A stretch of DNA of 64,000 nucleotides from Bacteroidales bacterium. GTDB lineage: Bacteria > Bacteroidota > Bacteroidia > Bacteroidales > P3. The translations under genes were made by a program, and so were the position numbers. Where the stretch lies: positions 1 through 64,000 of the forward strand of contig JAFSPS010000009.1 of the NCBI GenBank assembly GCA_017451385.1, read 5' to 3'. Positions 1-8,950 of the stretch are shown here, piece by piece; positions within the stretch are counted from its first letter, which is position 1; every line of letters begins with the position of its first letter. The notes under the pieces are model-generated. The model made no database searches, was not told where the DNA came from, and saw nothing but the letters and a program-made list of their open reading frames with translations.

Positions 1-618
1 TCGCTGATGGTGAGGTTGAGCGTCACGATGCTGTCGCAGCCGTTGGCGGCGGTGAGCGTGTCGGTAGCCGTTGTGTTGCTCTCAGTATAGGTAATGCCGT
101 CTATCCATGTGTAGCTGCCGCAGGCGCTCTTGGTGTCCGTGCTGGTAGCCACATCGCTGATGGTGAGGTTGAGCGTCACGATGCTGTCGCAGCCGTTGGC
201 GGCGGTGAGCGTGTCGGTAGCCGTTGTGTTGCTCTCAGTATAGGTGTTGCCGTCTATCCATGTGTAGCTGCCGCAGGCACTCTTGGTGTCCGTGGCGGTA
301 GCCATCTCGCTGATGGTGAGGTTGAGCGTCACGATGCTGTCGCACCCGTTGCTGCGCATCACCATATATGTCGCCGTGCTGTTGCTCTCCGTGTAGGTGT
401 TGCCGTCTATCCATGTGTAGCTGCCGCAGGCAGTCTGCTCGTCGGTAGCATAGACAGGCGGTGCCTCGTTGGTGACGGTAAGGTTAAGCGTCACGATGCT
501 GTCGCACCCTGCCACGTTGCGCAACGTGGTGGTAGCCGTAGTGTTGTCCTCGGTGTAGGTGATGCCGTCATACCATACAAGGCTGTTGCAGACGGTACGC
601 ACATCGGTACCCGTAGTG
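1..618 (-). repeat. Four tandem 153-159 bp coding repeats
   Basis: Direct repeats start at 1, 154, 307 and 466. The first two spacings are exactly 153 bp (51 codons) and the third is 159 bp. The first three copies are almost identical at the DNA level, the fourth is diverged. They encode the Cys-Ser-Tyr-Thr-Trp / Cys-Asp-Ser-Ile repeats of the left-edge protein and continue out of the window. Confidence 0.9.
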
Positions 619-1607
619 GCACGTCCCATGCACTGGTCTTCTACGTCGTGCACCAGACGCACGGCGAACCCAAGATATCTGTTTTGCACATTGGTAGGGC
701 TGACGACAGAGGGATACCAATATAGATGGTGGACATAGCTCTTGTCCTTGTAGGAGGATGACCAATAGTAGCCATGCGTGCCCATGCTCTCCAACTCCGT
801 GCCTCTGCGGCTGCCCGCTGCGGGAAGGAATACAGCACCTGCCGTCTCCATTGCCGTCCATTCGGAGGCATCGATGACATTCTTCGCATAGCCCGCACCA
901 TTACCATTCTGGTTGATGTACTGCAGCGTAGGTGCTGCCGATGGATGCGTGTAGCTGTCGGGGAAGACAATCACACCGTTCACGTCGGCCACCTGCGCCA
1001 TGCAGTAGCGCGCATTGGCAGTGCCACAGACGGTGCTGCCGCTACGGGAGAGGAAGATGTAGCGCCACTCATCGTTGGTCAGCGTGCGCCACAGTGCCGG
1101 TGTGTCGCCACCATTGCTGATGGCGTTATAAACGCCCCAGTCGGCATAGGCACAGCTGTCGGTGAGGTTGCGAAGGGACTGACCGGCGACATAATAGTCG
1201 GAACTCGTAGTGCTGGTGCTGTAGGGGTTGTAAGCGACAGCACCGCCGTTCCAGCCCGATGTGCCCCAGCCGAAGAGGTCTATATAGTCGCTGTAGGTGG
1301 CAGAGGCATTGGCATTGGCCTCACCAAGCATATCATACTGGTTCTCTGCGAAACGCCATGTGCCGGCACGCATGCTGTTGTCGCCACAGCGATGGCTACC
1401 AACCGTAGTATATTGCAAATTGCCTTTAGAAAAGCGCACATGCCGCGTACCAGAGATAGAAAAGACACCATCGAGGGCTCCTTCGATGGCGATATCCTCT
1501 TCTTCGGTAGCCGTCATGAAGAGAGCATCGGCACCCTGACGTGCAAAAGCCACAGGCACAGAGGCCAAAAGAAAGAACAATGAAAGGAATCGTAGTATGT
1601 GCTTCAT
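1..1607 (-). CDS. Secreted repeat protein with FISUMP-like domain (3' end outside window)
   Basis: About 535 residues are visible, reading leftward and open at the left edge with no stop. A signal peptide (Met-Lys-His start, hydrophobic core, cleavage near residue 22) is followed at about residues 45-325 by a domain with a 'FSISG...FSKGNLQY' opening, 'WRFAENQYD', 'IDLFGWGTSGW', 'LWRTLTNDEW' and a 'GAVFLPAAGSR...YYWSSS' close. This pattern resembles the abundant Bacteroidales family related to the Fibrobacter major paralogous (FISUMP) domain. From about residue 330 come four roughly 51-residue repeats with 'CGSYTWIDG', 'TYTESNTTAT' and 'NGCDSIVTLNLTI'. A T9SS sorting domain would be expected beyond the edge but is not seen. 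The same domain recurs in the protein at 58008-64000. Function unknown; probably a surface or secreted T9SS substrate. ATG at 1605-1607 was chosen because it gives a clean signal peptide. Confidence 0.85.
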   Translation of the reverse strand, partial: MKHILRFLSLFFLLASVPVAFARQGADALFMTATEEEDIAIEGALDGVFSISGTRHVRFSKGNLQYTTVGSHRCGDNSMRAGTWRFAENQYDMLGEANANASATYSDYIDLFGWGTSGWNGGAVAYNPYSTSTTSSDYYVAGQSLRNLTDSCAYADWGVYNAISNGGDTPALWRTLTNDEWRYIFLSRSGSTVCGTANARYCMAQVADVNGVIVFPDSYTHPSAAPTLQYINQNGNGAGYAKNVIDASEWTAMETAGAVFLPAAGSRRGTELESMGTHGYYWSSSYKDKSYVHHLYWYPSVVSPTNVQNRYLGFAVRLVHDVEDQCMGRATTGTDVRTVCNSLVWYDGITYTEDNTTATTTLRNVAGCDSIVTLNLTVTNEAPPVYATDEQTACGSYTWIDGNTYTESNSTATYMVMRSNGCDSIVTLNLTISEMATATDTKSACGSYTWIDGNTYTESNTTATDTLTAANGCDSIVTLNLTISDVATSTDTKSACGSYTWIDGITYTESNTTATDTLTAANGCDSIVTLNLTIS

Positions 1608-1711
1608 ATTGATGTATTTATTTGTATCAGATAAACAAAGGCTAAGATATTGACAGCCGTGATTCAAAATTCGTGAGCTGTGAGGGGGGATTGTGGAAAC
1701 AAAAGACAAGC

Positions 1712-2075
1712 AAAGAAAGAAAATGAGAGAAGAAGAGGAGACACTGTAACATGTCCTCGACTCTCATCTTATGGAAAACAATTGTCATACAGTTGTAGTT
1801 TGCCTGTCATTTACAATAGCGTGGTGATTCGTAATCTTAAACCCCTCATGTCCCATTAAAAACACCTAAGGAGCACTGCCGAATCCCACGTTACTGGGCT
1901 ATGCACAAAGCATACTACCAAAGCATGGGCGCAAACTGCTGTCTTTTTCGCGGTGTTGCCTTATAGAATTTGCGAGATTCCGAGGGCCGCGGATAAGAAC
2001 GTTTACACGCCTTTTCTTATGTCTTGCCACAATCACCCACTCGACAACCCACAAGGCTGCCACGTTTGTGAATGG
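1712..2075 (-). ncRNA. Candidate structured RNA or long 5' leader
   Basis: A leftward transcript from the promoter at 2081-2111 would start near 2075 and meet the hairpin and T-rich tail at 1712-1767, giving about 360 nt with no same-strand coding frame. Internal complementary segments include CGCGG (1949-1953) with CCGCG (1987-1991) and TATGC/GCATA around 1900-1914. I do not recognise RNase P, tmRNA, 6S or a known riboswitch. It could be an independent RNA, or an attenuated leader of the secreted-protein gene starting at 1607. Confidence 0.4.
1723..1767 (-). terminator. Terminator-like hairpin between promoter 2081 and gene at 1607
   Basis: Minus strand: ATGAGAG (1761-1767) pairs perfectly with CTCTCAT (1723-1729). 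Inside it GAGGA (1735-1739) and TCCTC (1754-1758) pair. A pyrimidine tail rich in T follows (1712-1722). The tail is interrupted by C residues, so termination may be partial. Confidence 0.5.
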
Positions 2076-2080
2076 CGTTG

Positions 2081-2111
2081 CAAAAATACATATTTTATTG
2101 AAAATGACAAA
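2081..2111 (-). promoter_or_regulatory. Consensus Bacteroidota promoter, leftward
   Basis: On the minus strand TTTG (2108-2111) is separated by 19 nt from TATTTTTG (2081-2088). This is an exact match to the known -33/-7 pattern TTTG-N19..21-TAnnTTTG. No gene starts closer than 1607. Confidence 0.65.
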
Positions 2112-2385
2112 TATTTTTTACACCGCGACAAAAAAATGATGCCAGAAATATATTTAAGACGGGAGATAAAATGTTTCCATATCGCTTGAAAACAGTTTTG
2201 CATCTGTATTTTATTCACACAACAAAATCTCTAATTAACAGATAGTTACCAACACAATAAATATAATGCGAGGGAACAGGGAAACAACAACTAAGACGAT
2301 GAAACTCTTTGCATAAAGACCAATAAAAAAAATCCCCTTTTCGCAATCAGAAGAGAACAGTTCATTACATATCAATGGACTGGCG

Positions 2386-3447
2386 CTAGGCGAAGAAGGC
2401 TTTTATGGCATGAGCGATAGGTGTAGAGGGCAAACGGAGGTCGCGTCGGGCGGCAGCACTGTCGTAGTATTCGCGGACAAGGAGCTGGCGGATATTGACC
2501 GAGGAGAGCTGCGTGGGGATATGGCAGCGGCGCAGGAGGTCGCCGAGACGCCCTGCCACAAGAGCGAGCCACGAGGGAAGAGGGATGAGCCACTGACGAT
2601 AGCCACAGACGGAGGCCTGCAGGCTATAGAACTCACGGAGAGATAGGTTGCTGCCGGTGATGAGGTAGCGACAACCGGAACGGCCGAGCGTGACGGCATT
2701 GACGACAGCCACCGCGGCATCGGAGGCAGTCACGAAGCTCTTGCCGCCTTTGGGGACGACCATCAGAGGTTTGCGGTAGGCGGCGAGGAGCAGCTGCCCC
2801 GACGAGGGCTTGAGGTCGTAGGCACCAACGATGAAACCCGGGTTGAGGATGACGATATGCCTGTCGGGATGGAGCCCTGCAGCATCGAGCAGCAGCCGTT
2901 CGCCTTCGGCTTTGCTACGCGCATAGAAGGAGTCGGCAAAGGGCGGCTGCATGGGGGCGCACTCGCTGGCAGGGGCGGCGGCAGAGCCAAAGCCTATGGT
3001 GTTGGCGGTGCTGACATGGACGAGCGAGCCGATGGCGCAGTCATCCATGAGACGCAGCAAGCTGGCACAGAGGGCAACGTTGACGGGCAGGTAGTCGTCA
3101 TAGCGCAGGAGCGACATATCGGTGGTACCGGCACAGTTGACGATGGCATCGCATCCACTGGCGGCAGAAAGGAGATGCTCGTAGCTGAGAAGCGACCCCT
3201 GCCGAACAGTGAAAAGCACCGTCCTGTCCTCATAAACAGACTGATATTCACACGACATACCGTCCTCGAAATGAAAATCCCGTTCGTCGTCATACGCTAT
3301 GTAACTTTGAGCATCATAGTGTCCGATGCTTTTGAGGAACCGCTCGGCACTGCGCACAAGAGCCACCACCTCATAGCCATCGCGCAGCAGCTGTCGGAAG
3401 ACATTTTGCCCCAACAGTCCTGAGGCTCCCAGCAGTAGTACTTTCAT
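2386..3447 (-). CDS. NAD-dependent epimerase/dehydratase family protein (extended SDR)
   Basis: A 353-residue Rossmann-fold oxidoreductase of the extended short-chain dehydrogenase family. The N-terminus carries the nucleotide-binding motif GASGLLG (residues 7-13). 'VHVSTANT' (about 143-150) supplies the usual Ser/Thr, and Tyr175-x3-Lys179 is the catalytic pair (FYARSKAEGE). Members act on nucleotide sugars, sterol-like or dihydroflavonol-like substrates; nothing here identifies the substrate. It begins 25 bp after the LptF/G gene ends, so it is probably the last gene of the rseP-lptF/G transcription unit. No signal peptide or membrane segment, hence cytoplasmic. Start at 3447 gives the standard beta-strand onset 'MKVLLLGASG'. 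Confidence 0.85.
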   Translation of the reverse strand: MKVLLLGASGLLGQNVFRQLLRDGYEVVALVRSAERFLKSIGHYDAQSYIAYDDERDFHFEDGMSCEYQSVYEDRTVLFTVRQGSLLSYEHLLSAASGCDAIVNCAGTTDMSLLRYDDYLPVNVALCASLLRLMDDCAIGSLVHVSTANTIGFGSAAAPASECAPMQPPFADSFYARSKAEGERLLLDAAGLHPDRHIVILNPGFIVGAYDLKPSSGQLLLAAYRKPLMVVPKGGKSFVTASDAAVAVVNAVTLGRSGCRYLITGSNLSLREFYSLQASVCGYRQWLIPLPSWLALVAGRLGDLLRRCHIPTQLSSVNIRQLLVREYYDSAAARRDLRLPSTPIAHAIKAFFA

Positions 3448-3472
3448 CGTTTTTTAGTTAATATGCGAGCGA

Positions 3473-4954
3473 CTACATATTTGCCCCGTCAGAGAGGTCC
3501 CGAACGACTGGACTGCCATTCTCACCGCCCGACGCTGACGGGGTGCGATGGCGGAAGAGACGGCGGAAGAACTTGCCCCACGAGGCAGCATCGAAGAGTG
3601 CCGAATCGGTGGTAGCCTGAAGGGTGAGGAAAAGACCTATGGGGATGAAGGCGAAAGTGGAATACCACATGCCGATAGGTCCTGCGGCACCCTCGCGCAC
3701 CATCTTCTCCGAAATCATGCCCACGACATAATAGACCACGAAGAACGCCACGGAGGCAACCAGCGGGAGCCCTAAGCCCCCCTTGCGCACGATAGAGCCA
3801 AAGGGTGCGCCAATGAGGAAGAGCAGCAGGCATGCCACCGAGAGCGTGTATTTGCGCTGCCACTCGATATGATGGCGGTTGATGAACTCCTTGTCGCCAT
3901 GCAGCATGTCGGAATAGACATGCACCTGCTCTTTCAAATCCTTGGCATAGGAGGCGGCACGCTCCACGATACGCTGACGCGTGGCACTGTCGCACCGCTC
4001 CATTACAGTTTGTATGGGCATGGCGGCGACAGAAATGCTGTCCGCCATATCACGATAGGCGCGAAACGCCCTCATGCGGTCGGTGATGGAGGCGGTGTAG
4101 TTGACGCACTGCTGGTCGAGGGTGCGCTGCAGCCGGCTGACGGCAGTGTCGAGCTGCACGACATTCATCATGCGATAGTTGCCGGCAAAGAGGTCGTCGC
4201 TGGAACGGGAGAAGGCGAAAGATGAGATGTCAAAAGTCATCTCCTGTTCGTTGAAGCCCACACGGGTGAAGGGACGCCTGACGGCGTTTTCGCCAACGGC
4301 ATCCTCGCTGTAGGTATAGCCGTCATAGAGTGTGAAGATGAGATACTTGCTGTCGGGTGTAGATTGCATGACACCACGGTCTGCCACGATGATGTTGGTC
4401 TGGTCCATGCCCTTAGAGTGGTCATAGATGATGATATCACGCAGGGTGCGGTCGTCGTCCTCCTTGTCGTTGGCGCGGATGACATATCCCTCTATCTCGC
4501 TATAATACTGACTGGGACGAATGTTGACGGCAGGTTTCTTCTGCGTGATGTCATAGAGCGTGGTGCGGTACTTGAACATGGCCGCCGGCATGACATTGTT
4601 GGCGAAATAGAACGCCATGCCCGTGAGAAGGACTGCGACGATGGTGAGCGGCATCATGATGCGCACCAGCGACACGCCGCCAGCTTTCATGGCTACAAGC
4701 TCATACTTCTCGCCAAAATTGCCCATAGTCATTATGGAAGCGAAGAGTACGGCAATAGGAAGAGCCATAGGCACAAAGGTGGCAGAGGCATAGAGCAGCA
4801 GCTCGGCGATGACAGAGAAATCGAGCCCCTTGCCCACCAAATCGTCTATGTACTTCCATACGAACTGCATGAGCAACACGAATACCGAGAGAGTAAAGGT
4901 GAGCAGGAGCGGTCCGAGGAAGGACTTGAGGATAAGACGGTCGAGTTTCTTCAC
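3473..4954 (-). CDS. LptF/LptG (YjgP/YjgQ) family permease
   Basis: A 493-residue inner-membrane protein of the family that forms the transmembrane part of the LPS exporter LptB2FG. Three N-terminal membrane segments (about 12-34, 50-76, 98-122) flank the family signature 'ELVAMKAGGVSL'. A large central periplasmic region (about 130-370) corresponds to the beta-jellyroll domain, and further membrane segments lie at about 370-460. The length exceeds the roughly 360 residues of the E. coli proteins, mainly through an expanded periplasmic domain with a possible helical insert (about 270-370). Only one such gene is present here; whether the product is LptF-like or LptG-like cannot be decided. It lies 42 bp downstream of the rseP-type gene and is probably cotranscribed with it, a sensible envelope-biogenesis pairing. 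Confidence 0.88.
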   Translation of the reverse strand: MKKLDRLILKSFLGPLLLTFTLSVFVLLMQFVWKYIDDLVGKGLDFSVIAELLLYASATFVPMALPIAVLFASIMTMGNFGEKYELVAMKAGGVSLVRIMMPLTIVAVLLTGMAFYFANNVMPAAMFKYRTTLYDITQKKPAVNIRPSQYYSEIEGYVIRANDKEDDDRTLRDIIIYDHSKGMDQTNIIVADRGVMQSTPDSKYLIFTLYDGYTYSEDAVGENAVRRPFTRVGFNEQEMTFDISSFAFSRSSDDLFAGNYRMMNVVQLDTAVSRLQRTLDQQCVNYTASITDRMRAFRAYRDMADSISVAAMPIQTVMERCDSATRQRIVERAASYAKDLKEQVHVYSDMLHGDKEFINRHHIEWQRKYTLSVACLLLFLIGAPFGSIVRKGGLGLPLVASVAFFVVYYVVGMISEKMVREGAAGPIGMWYSTFAFIPIGLFLTLQATTDSALFDAASWGKFFRRLFRHRTPSASGGENGSPVVRDLSDGANM

Positions 4955-4996
4955 TATCGCGCAGATGTTTAACTATTATTGGAGCCTGCGCTACCG

Positions 4997-6403
4997 TCAG
5001 CGGATGAAGAGGCGCAGGATGTCGTTGCCATTGGCCCAGACGAGGAGGACCAGCAGCAGGATAAAGCCCAGATTAGTGGCATAGGTGAGGAACTTGTCCG
5101 AGGGCTTCCACCCAGTAAGCATCTCAATGAGGGTGAAGAGGATATAGCCACCATCGAGGCCCGGGATGGGTAGCACATTCATGAAAGCAAGGATGAGGGC
5201 GAGGAGCGCGGTATTGTCCCAGAAACGCAGCCAGCTCCATTCAGAAGGGAAAATCTGCGCTATAGAGATAAAGCCGCCCAAATTGCTGGCACCATTCTTG
5301 GCAAAGAGCAACTTGAAGGATGAGACGTATGTGACGAGAGTGTTCCAGCCGTGGCTGATGCCCGCAGGGATGGCTTGGAAGAAGGTGTAGTCGTGATGCT
5401 CCACTTTGAAGACCTCTGTCTCAGTGCGCAGATAGACTCCCATCTTGCCCTCGGCGGGGAGGTGCATGGCGATGTCATGGTATGCCAGACTGTCGCCCTC
5501 GTGGCGGTAGATGCCCACGGTGATGTCCTGGTCGGCACATGCGGCAAGGGCGGGACTTATCTCGCTGAAGAACGCCATAGGCGCACCATTGAGGGCTACC
5601 ACACTGTCGCCCACCTGCATGCCGGCACGACTTGCCACCGAACCGGGCATGAACTCGCGCACCACGAAGGGTGTGCGAATGGCAGTGATGAGCGAGCCTG
5701 GCTTCTCACTATTGATGCGCTCGAGGAGACTGCCAGAGAGATGCAGCTCGACAAGGCTATCGCCACGCATAACGGTGATGTCCAACGGATTGTCGAGCAC
5801 CAGATGCTCGCTGGCCTCGGCAATGTCATAGACCTCCTTGCCGTCAATGCTGTAGATGATGTCGCCATTCTGCAACCCCTCATCGAGGAGCAGCTGGTGG
5901 TATTCGAAGCCATAGACAGCATTGCGCATAGGCAGCTCGTCCTTGCCCCAATGGGCAAAGACGCAGGCATAGATAATCAATGCGGAGAGGAAGTTGACCA
6001 GCACGCCGCCGCTAATGATGCAGAGCCGCTGCCATGCCGGCTTGGTGCGGTACTCCCACGGCTGGGGGACCTCCTCGAGGTCGTCGGCATTCTTGGTCTC
6101 ATCGACCATGCCCGCAATGTCGCAATAGCCGCCCAGCGGCAACCAGCCGATGCCCCAAAGCGTATTGTCTTGGTCCTCAGGACGCAGGTTCTTCTCGTCC
6201 CACGACTCCGGCGTCTCTTTATTAAAGAAAAGGAAATGCCACTTGCCATCGAACTTCTTGGCCTTGAAGATGGAAAATCCCCAGTTGAAGAAAAGATAGA
6301 AACGACGCACACGGGTGTGGAACAGTTTGGCAAAACAGAGATGCCCCAACTCGTGGGTGATGACGAGCAGCGACAGGCTGAGTAATAAGGCTATAGCTTT
6401 CAT
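4997..6403 (-). CDS. rseP: RseP-type site-2 metalloprotease
   Basis: A 468-residue intramembrane zinc protease of family M50. The N-terminal membrane helix contains the active-site HELGH (residues 17-21), and the C-terminal 'GLDGG' (Asp417) supplies the third zinc ligand. The middle holds two PDZ-like regions, the clearer one around 'GSVASRAGMQVGDSVVALNG'. E. coli RseP cleaves the anti-sigma factor RseA and cleans up signal peptides; the substrate here is unknown. The order dxr, then rseP is also common in other phyla. A 259-bp gap (6404-6662) separates it from dxr and shows no clear terminator, so cotranscription is possible but not certain. The downstream neighbour is the LPS permease. Confidence 0.92.
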   Translation of the reverse strand: MKAIALLLSLSLLVITHELGHLCFAKLFHTRVRRFYLFFNWGFSIFKAKKFDGKWHFLFFNKETPESWDEKNLRPEDQDNTLWGIGWLPLGGYCDIAGMVDETKNADDLEEVPQPWEYRTKPAWQRLCIISGGVLVNFLSALIIYACVFAHWGKDELPMRNAVYGFEYHQLLLDEGLQNGDIIYSIDGKEVYDIAEASEHLVLDNPLDITVMRGDSLVELHLSGSLLERINSEKPGSLITAIRTPFVVREFMPGSVASRAGMQVGDSVVALNGAPMAFFSEISPALAACADQDITVGIYRHEGDSLAYHDIAMHLPAEGKMGVYLRTETEVFKVEHHDYTFFQAIPAGISHGWNTLVTYVSSFKLLFAKNGASNLGGFISIAQIFPSEWSWLRFWDNTALLALILAFMNVLPIPGLDGGYILFTLIEMLTGWKPSDKFLTYATNLGFILLLVLLVWANGNDILRLFIR

Positions 6404-6662
6404 TTCTTGGTATGTGATAGATATGAGAGACCTCTTTGCATAACGCGACAGAGATTGAGGTTTTACTATTGATGGTTTCTATAAATTGGCTTTATCTGTA
6501 CCCACAAAAACGGGTTGTTTATGGGTGTTCCTTATTCATTTTAGTTTGACAGGTACTCTTTACACAACTCTATTCATTATGACTGATACCTTTTTATAAA
6601 CGAAACTTGGCTCAAAATATTTTGACCTGCCCCGTCAGAGGGCTACGCCAATCTTGGCATAT

Positions 6663-7859
6663 TCATTCCTCGGTCTGCGGGTTGATGTGGTTGTTGGTAT
6701 CAATGAGCTGTTGTAACGTTGGCGAAGCAATGAAGGGCGTATCTGCCACGGCACGCTCGACGACATCGGGGATGTCGAGGAACCCTATCTCGCCATTGAT
6801 GAAACGGCGCACCGCCACTTCGTTGGCAGCATTCATGGCACACGGGATGTTGCCGCCACGGCGTATGGCCTCGTAGGCCAGCGGAAGACAGCGGAACGTG
6901 TCGGTGTCGGGACGTTCAAAAGTGAGCTGCGGGTAGTCGGCGAAGGAGAGGCGCGGCAGATGGCTCTCGATGCGCTCTGGGAAGCTGAGAGCATACTGTA
7001 TGGGGGTCTCCATCGTAGGTACGCCCAACTGAGCCTTAATGCTTCCATCACGGTACTGCACCATAGAGTGCACTACCGACTGGGGATGCACCAGCACCTC
7101 GATGTCGTCTGCCGGCACGCCGAAGAGCCAGTAGGCCTCGATGACTTCAAGACCCTTGTTCATGAGCGAAGCTGAATCTATGGTCACCTTGCGCCCCATA
7201 GACCAGTTGGGATGCTTGAGGGCATCAGCAAGAGTCACTTGCGAGAGCTGTGCGCGGCTGAAGCCACGGAATGGACCGCCCGAGGCAGTGAGGAGAATCT
7301 TATCAACAGCACTCACCATGCGCTGCCGTGCAGGGTCCCATGTGCCTTGCTCGCCCACGAGGCTCTGGAATATGGCAGAATGTTCAGAATCAACAGGCAG
7401 GATGGGGACGCCATATTTGGCGGCGGCGGCGGTGACAATCTGCCCGGCAACAACCATAGTCTCCTTGTTGGCAAGGGCTATGGCATGACCATGCTCTATG
7501 GCGCGCAGCGTAGGCTTGAGACCGGCATAGCCCACCACGGCGGCAACAACGACGTCTATTGTCTCCATCTCCATGAGGTCGGCAATGGCATCCAAGCCGG
7601 CAAAGACCTTTATCATGTGAGGTGCAAGAGCCTCATTGACACGCTCGTACTGCGCAGGGTCGGCGATTGCTACGGCATTGGGCTCAAACTCCAACGCTTG
7701 CGCAATAAGCAAATCGGCATTGTGACCGGCACAAAGCACCTCTATCTGGAAACGGTCAGGATGGCGGCGGACCACATTGAGCGTCTGTGTGCCAATGGAG
7801 CCCGTGCTACCGAGAATGGCTATGCGCTTGCGAGTATAGTTGCTATCAGTAGTGTTCAT
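6663..7859 (-). CDS. dxr: 1-deoxy-D-xylulose 5-phosphate reductoisomerase
   Basis: Catalyses the NADPH-dependent conversion of DXP to 2-C-methyl-D-erythritol 4-phosphate, the committed step of the non-mevalonate isoprenoid pathway. The protein has 398 residues, the usual length. GSTGSIG (17-23) binds NADPH, 'ALANKET' (about 128-134) is conserved, and the metal site uses Asp157 and Glu159 in 'PVDSEHS' plus Glu238 in 'SLMNKGLEV'. An in-frame ATG at 7958 would add 33 residues of poor quality overlapping the upstream M23 gene. The ATG at 7857-7859 gives the family start and a 50-bp spacer from that gene. The product feeds polyprenyl carriers used by the envelope genes on either side. Confidence 0.95.
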   Translation of the reverse strand: MNTTDSNYTRKRIAILGSTGSIGTQTLNVVRRHPDRFQIEVLCAGHNADLLIAQALEFEPNAVAIADPAQYERVNEALAPHMIKVFAGLDAIADLMEMETIDVVVAAVVGYAGLKPTLRAIEHGHAIALANKETMVVAGQIVTAAAAKYGVPILPVDSEHSAIFQSLVGEQGTWDPARQRMVSAVDKILLTASGGPFRGFSRAQLSQVTLADALKHPNWSMGRKVTIDSASLMNKGLEVIEAYWLFGVPADDIEVLVHPQSVVHSMVQYRDGSIKAQLGVPTMETPIQYALSFPERIESHLPRLSFADYPQLTFERPDTDTFRCLPLAYEAIRRGGNIPCAMNAANEVAVRRFINGEIGFLDIPDVVERAVADTPFIASPTLQQLIDTNNHINPQTEE

Positions 7860-7909
7860 AAAAGAGAGTAATAAGCTGTACGGTAAGCAAATAAAGAAAT
7901 AAAGACGGG

Positions 7910-8950
7910 TCAGAATAAAACGAACTGTGCAGGGTCCACGGGCTTGCCAGCCATCCATAGTTCAAAATGGAGCAACGGACCCGACGGATACTGGTGCGCA
8001 TTACCTATGTAGCCCAACGGCTCGCCGACAAGCACCACATCGCCTTCCTGTTTGAGTAACGAGCTACAATGCTTGTAAACAGATACAACATTGCCATGAT
8101 GCTGCAGGACTATGACATAGCCCGTCTCTGGCGTGAAATTGGAGAAGAGCACCGTGCCGCTGGCTACAGCATTGACGGGCGCATTACTGATGCCCGTCAC
8201 ATCAACACCATAGTGCCGCCGACGTGTATCGAAGGTATCAATCACCTGCCCTTTGACGGGGGTGAAATAAAGATTTGCCGTCGCTGCCACGGGTGCCGTC
8301 GCCTTACGCTGGTCTGCTGTACCCTGTACGACATCATGCACCTGATAGCGACTGTCGTTCTGCTCAACATAAAGGCGCAGCAGACTGTCGGCCTCCGAAT
8401 GGCGGTATTCGCCCAACGTGAAACCCGCCGCAGCAAGCGAGTCGGCTTGCTGATGGGCTTCTTCTACCGATACCATATCCTTCTCATTGACAACATCCTG
8501 TATTGTTGCTATCATCCATTCCTGTGCTGCAAGACGCTGCTCGAGACTGTCGATAAGCGTTGCATTGTGGTAGGTCTGCTCCACCATCTCGCCATTGGCA
8601 TAGCCCGGGATATACTCACGCAAAGGGGTAAAAGCGATAAGGATAGTGTTAAGGACAATCAGTACGATGGAAAGAATACCAATAGCGATAAAAAGATTGA
8701 GACCCGACAACTGGAAGGCAAGCTTCTCTTTGAATGTCTGGCTATCCATGACGACAAAGCGATGCTGCGACTGGGAGACCTCCTTTACCTTAGAGTAAAA
8801 GACTTTGAGCCAGCGACCTGCCCTTCTGAAACGTATTCGGCGGATAACAACCCAGCGAGAGAGACGCTTGCCCAAAGGCCTTCTCTGCCCCTTGGCGTCC
8901 TCAGTAGAAACCTGCGTTGACTGCTGCTCGCTATTGTTGCTATTGGTCAT
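7910..8950 (-). CDS. M23-family membrane-anchored peptidase or degenerate homologue
   Basis: A 346-residue protein with a basic cytoplasmic N-terminus, one membrane helix (about 84-108), a periplasmic coiled-coil-like segment (about 120-200) and a C-terminal LytM/M23 domain (about 225-346). In classical M23 enzymes the zinc ligands are H-x3-D and the second His of H-x-H. Here His246, Asp250 and His328 are kept, and His294 ('VYKHC') matches the other catalytic His. The first residue of H-x-H is Leu326 ('GPLLHFE' where GPHLHFE is usual). The protein may therefore be a weak hydrolase or an EnvC/NlpD-like activator. It sits directly upstream of dxr, probably in one unit. A possible promoter with TTGACA-like (9045-9050, minus) lies upstream. 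Confidence 0.88.
   Translation of the reverse strand: MTNSNNSEQQSTQVSTEDAKGQRRPLGKRLSRWVVIRRIRFRRAGRWLKVFYSKVKEVSQSQHRFVVMDSQTFKEKLAFQLSGLNLFIAIGILSIVLIVLNTILIAFTPLREYIPGYANGEMVEQTYHNATLIDSLEQRLAAQEWMIATIQDVVNEKDMVSVEEAHQQADSLAAAGFTLGEYRHSEADSLLRLYVEQNDSRYQVHDVVQGTADQRKATAPVAATANLYFTPVKGQVIDTFDTRRRHYGVDVTGISNAPVNAVASGTVLFSNFTPETGYVIVLQHHGNVVSVYKHCSSLLKQEGDVVLVGEPLGYIGNAHQYPSGPLLHFELWMAGKPVDPAQFVLF

Larger units (their letters stand above)
1608..2385. other. 778-bp gene-free region
   Basis: No convincing coding sequence. A 78-codon plus-strand frame at 1953-2189 has no family resemblance. The region holds a consensus leftward promoter at 2081-2111 and a terminator-like hairpin at 1723-1767, listed separately. 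The stretch 2112-2385, downstream of the epimerase gene, is AT-rich and shows nothing recognisable. Confidence 0.7.

Noticed and set aside
1..618. CRISPR array
   Set aside because: The direct repeats are 153 bp, contiguous and in a coding frame, with no spacers.
774..1583. 269-codon plus-strand frame
   Set aside because: Antisense to the left-edge secreted protein, which has a signal peptide and a recognisable domain.
1953..2189. 78-codon plus-strand frame in the gene-free region
   Set aside because: No start context, no protein-like pattern, and it opposes the strand of the promoter found there.
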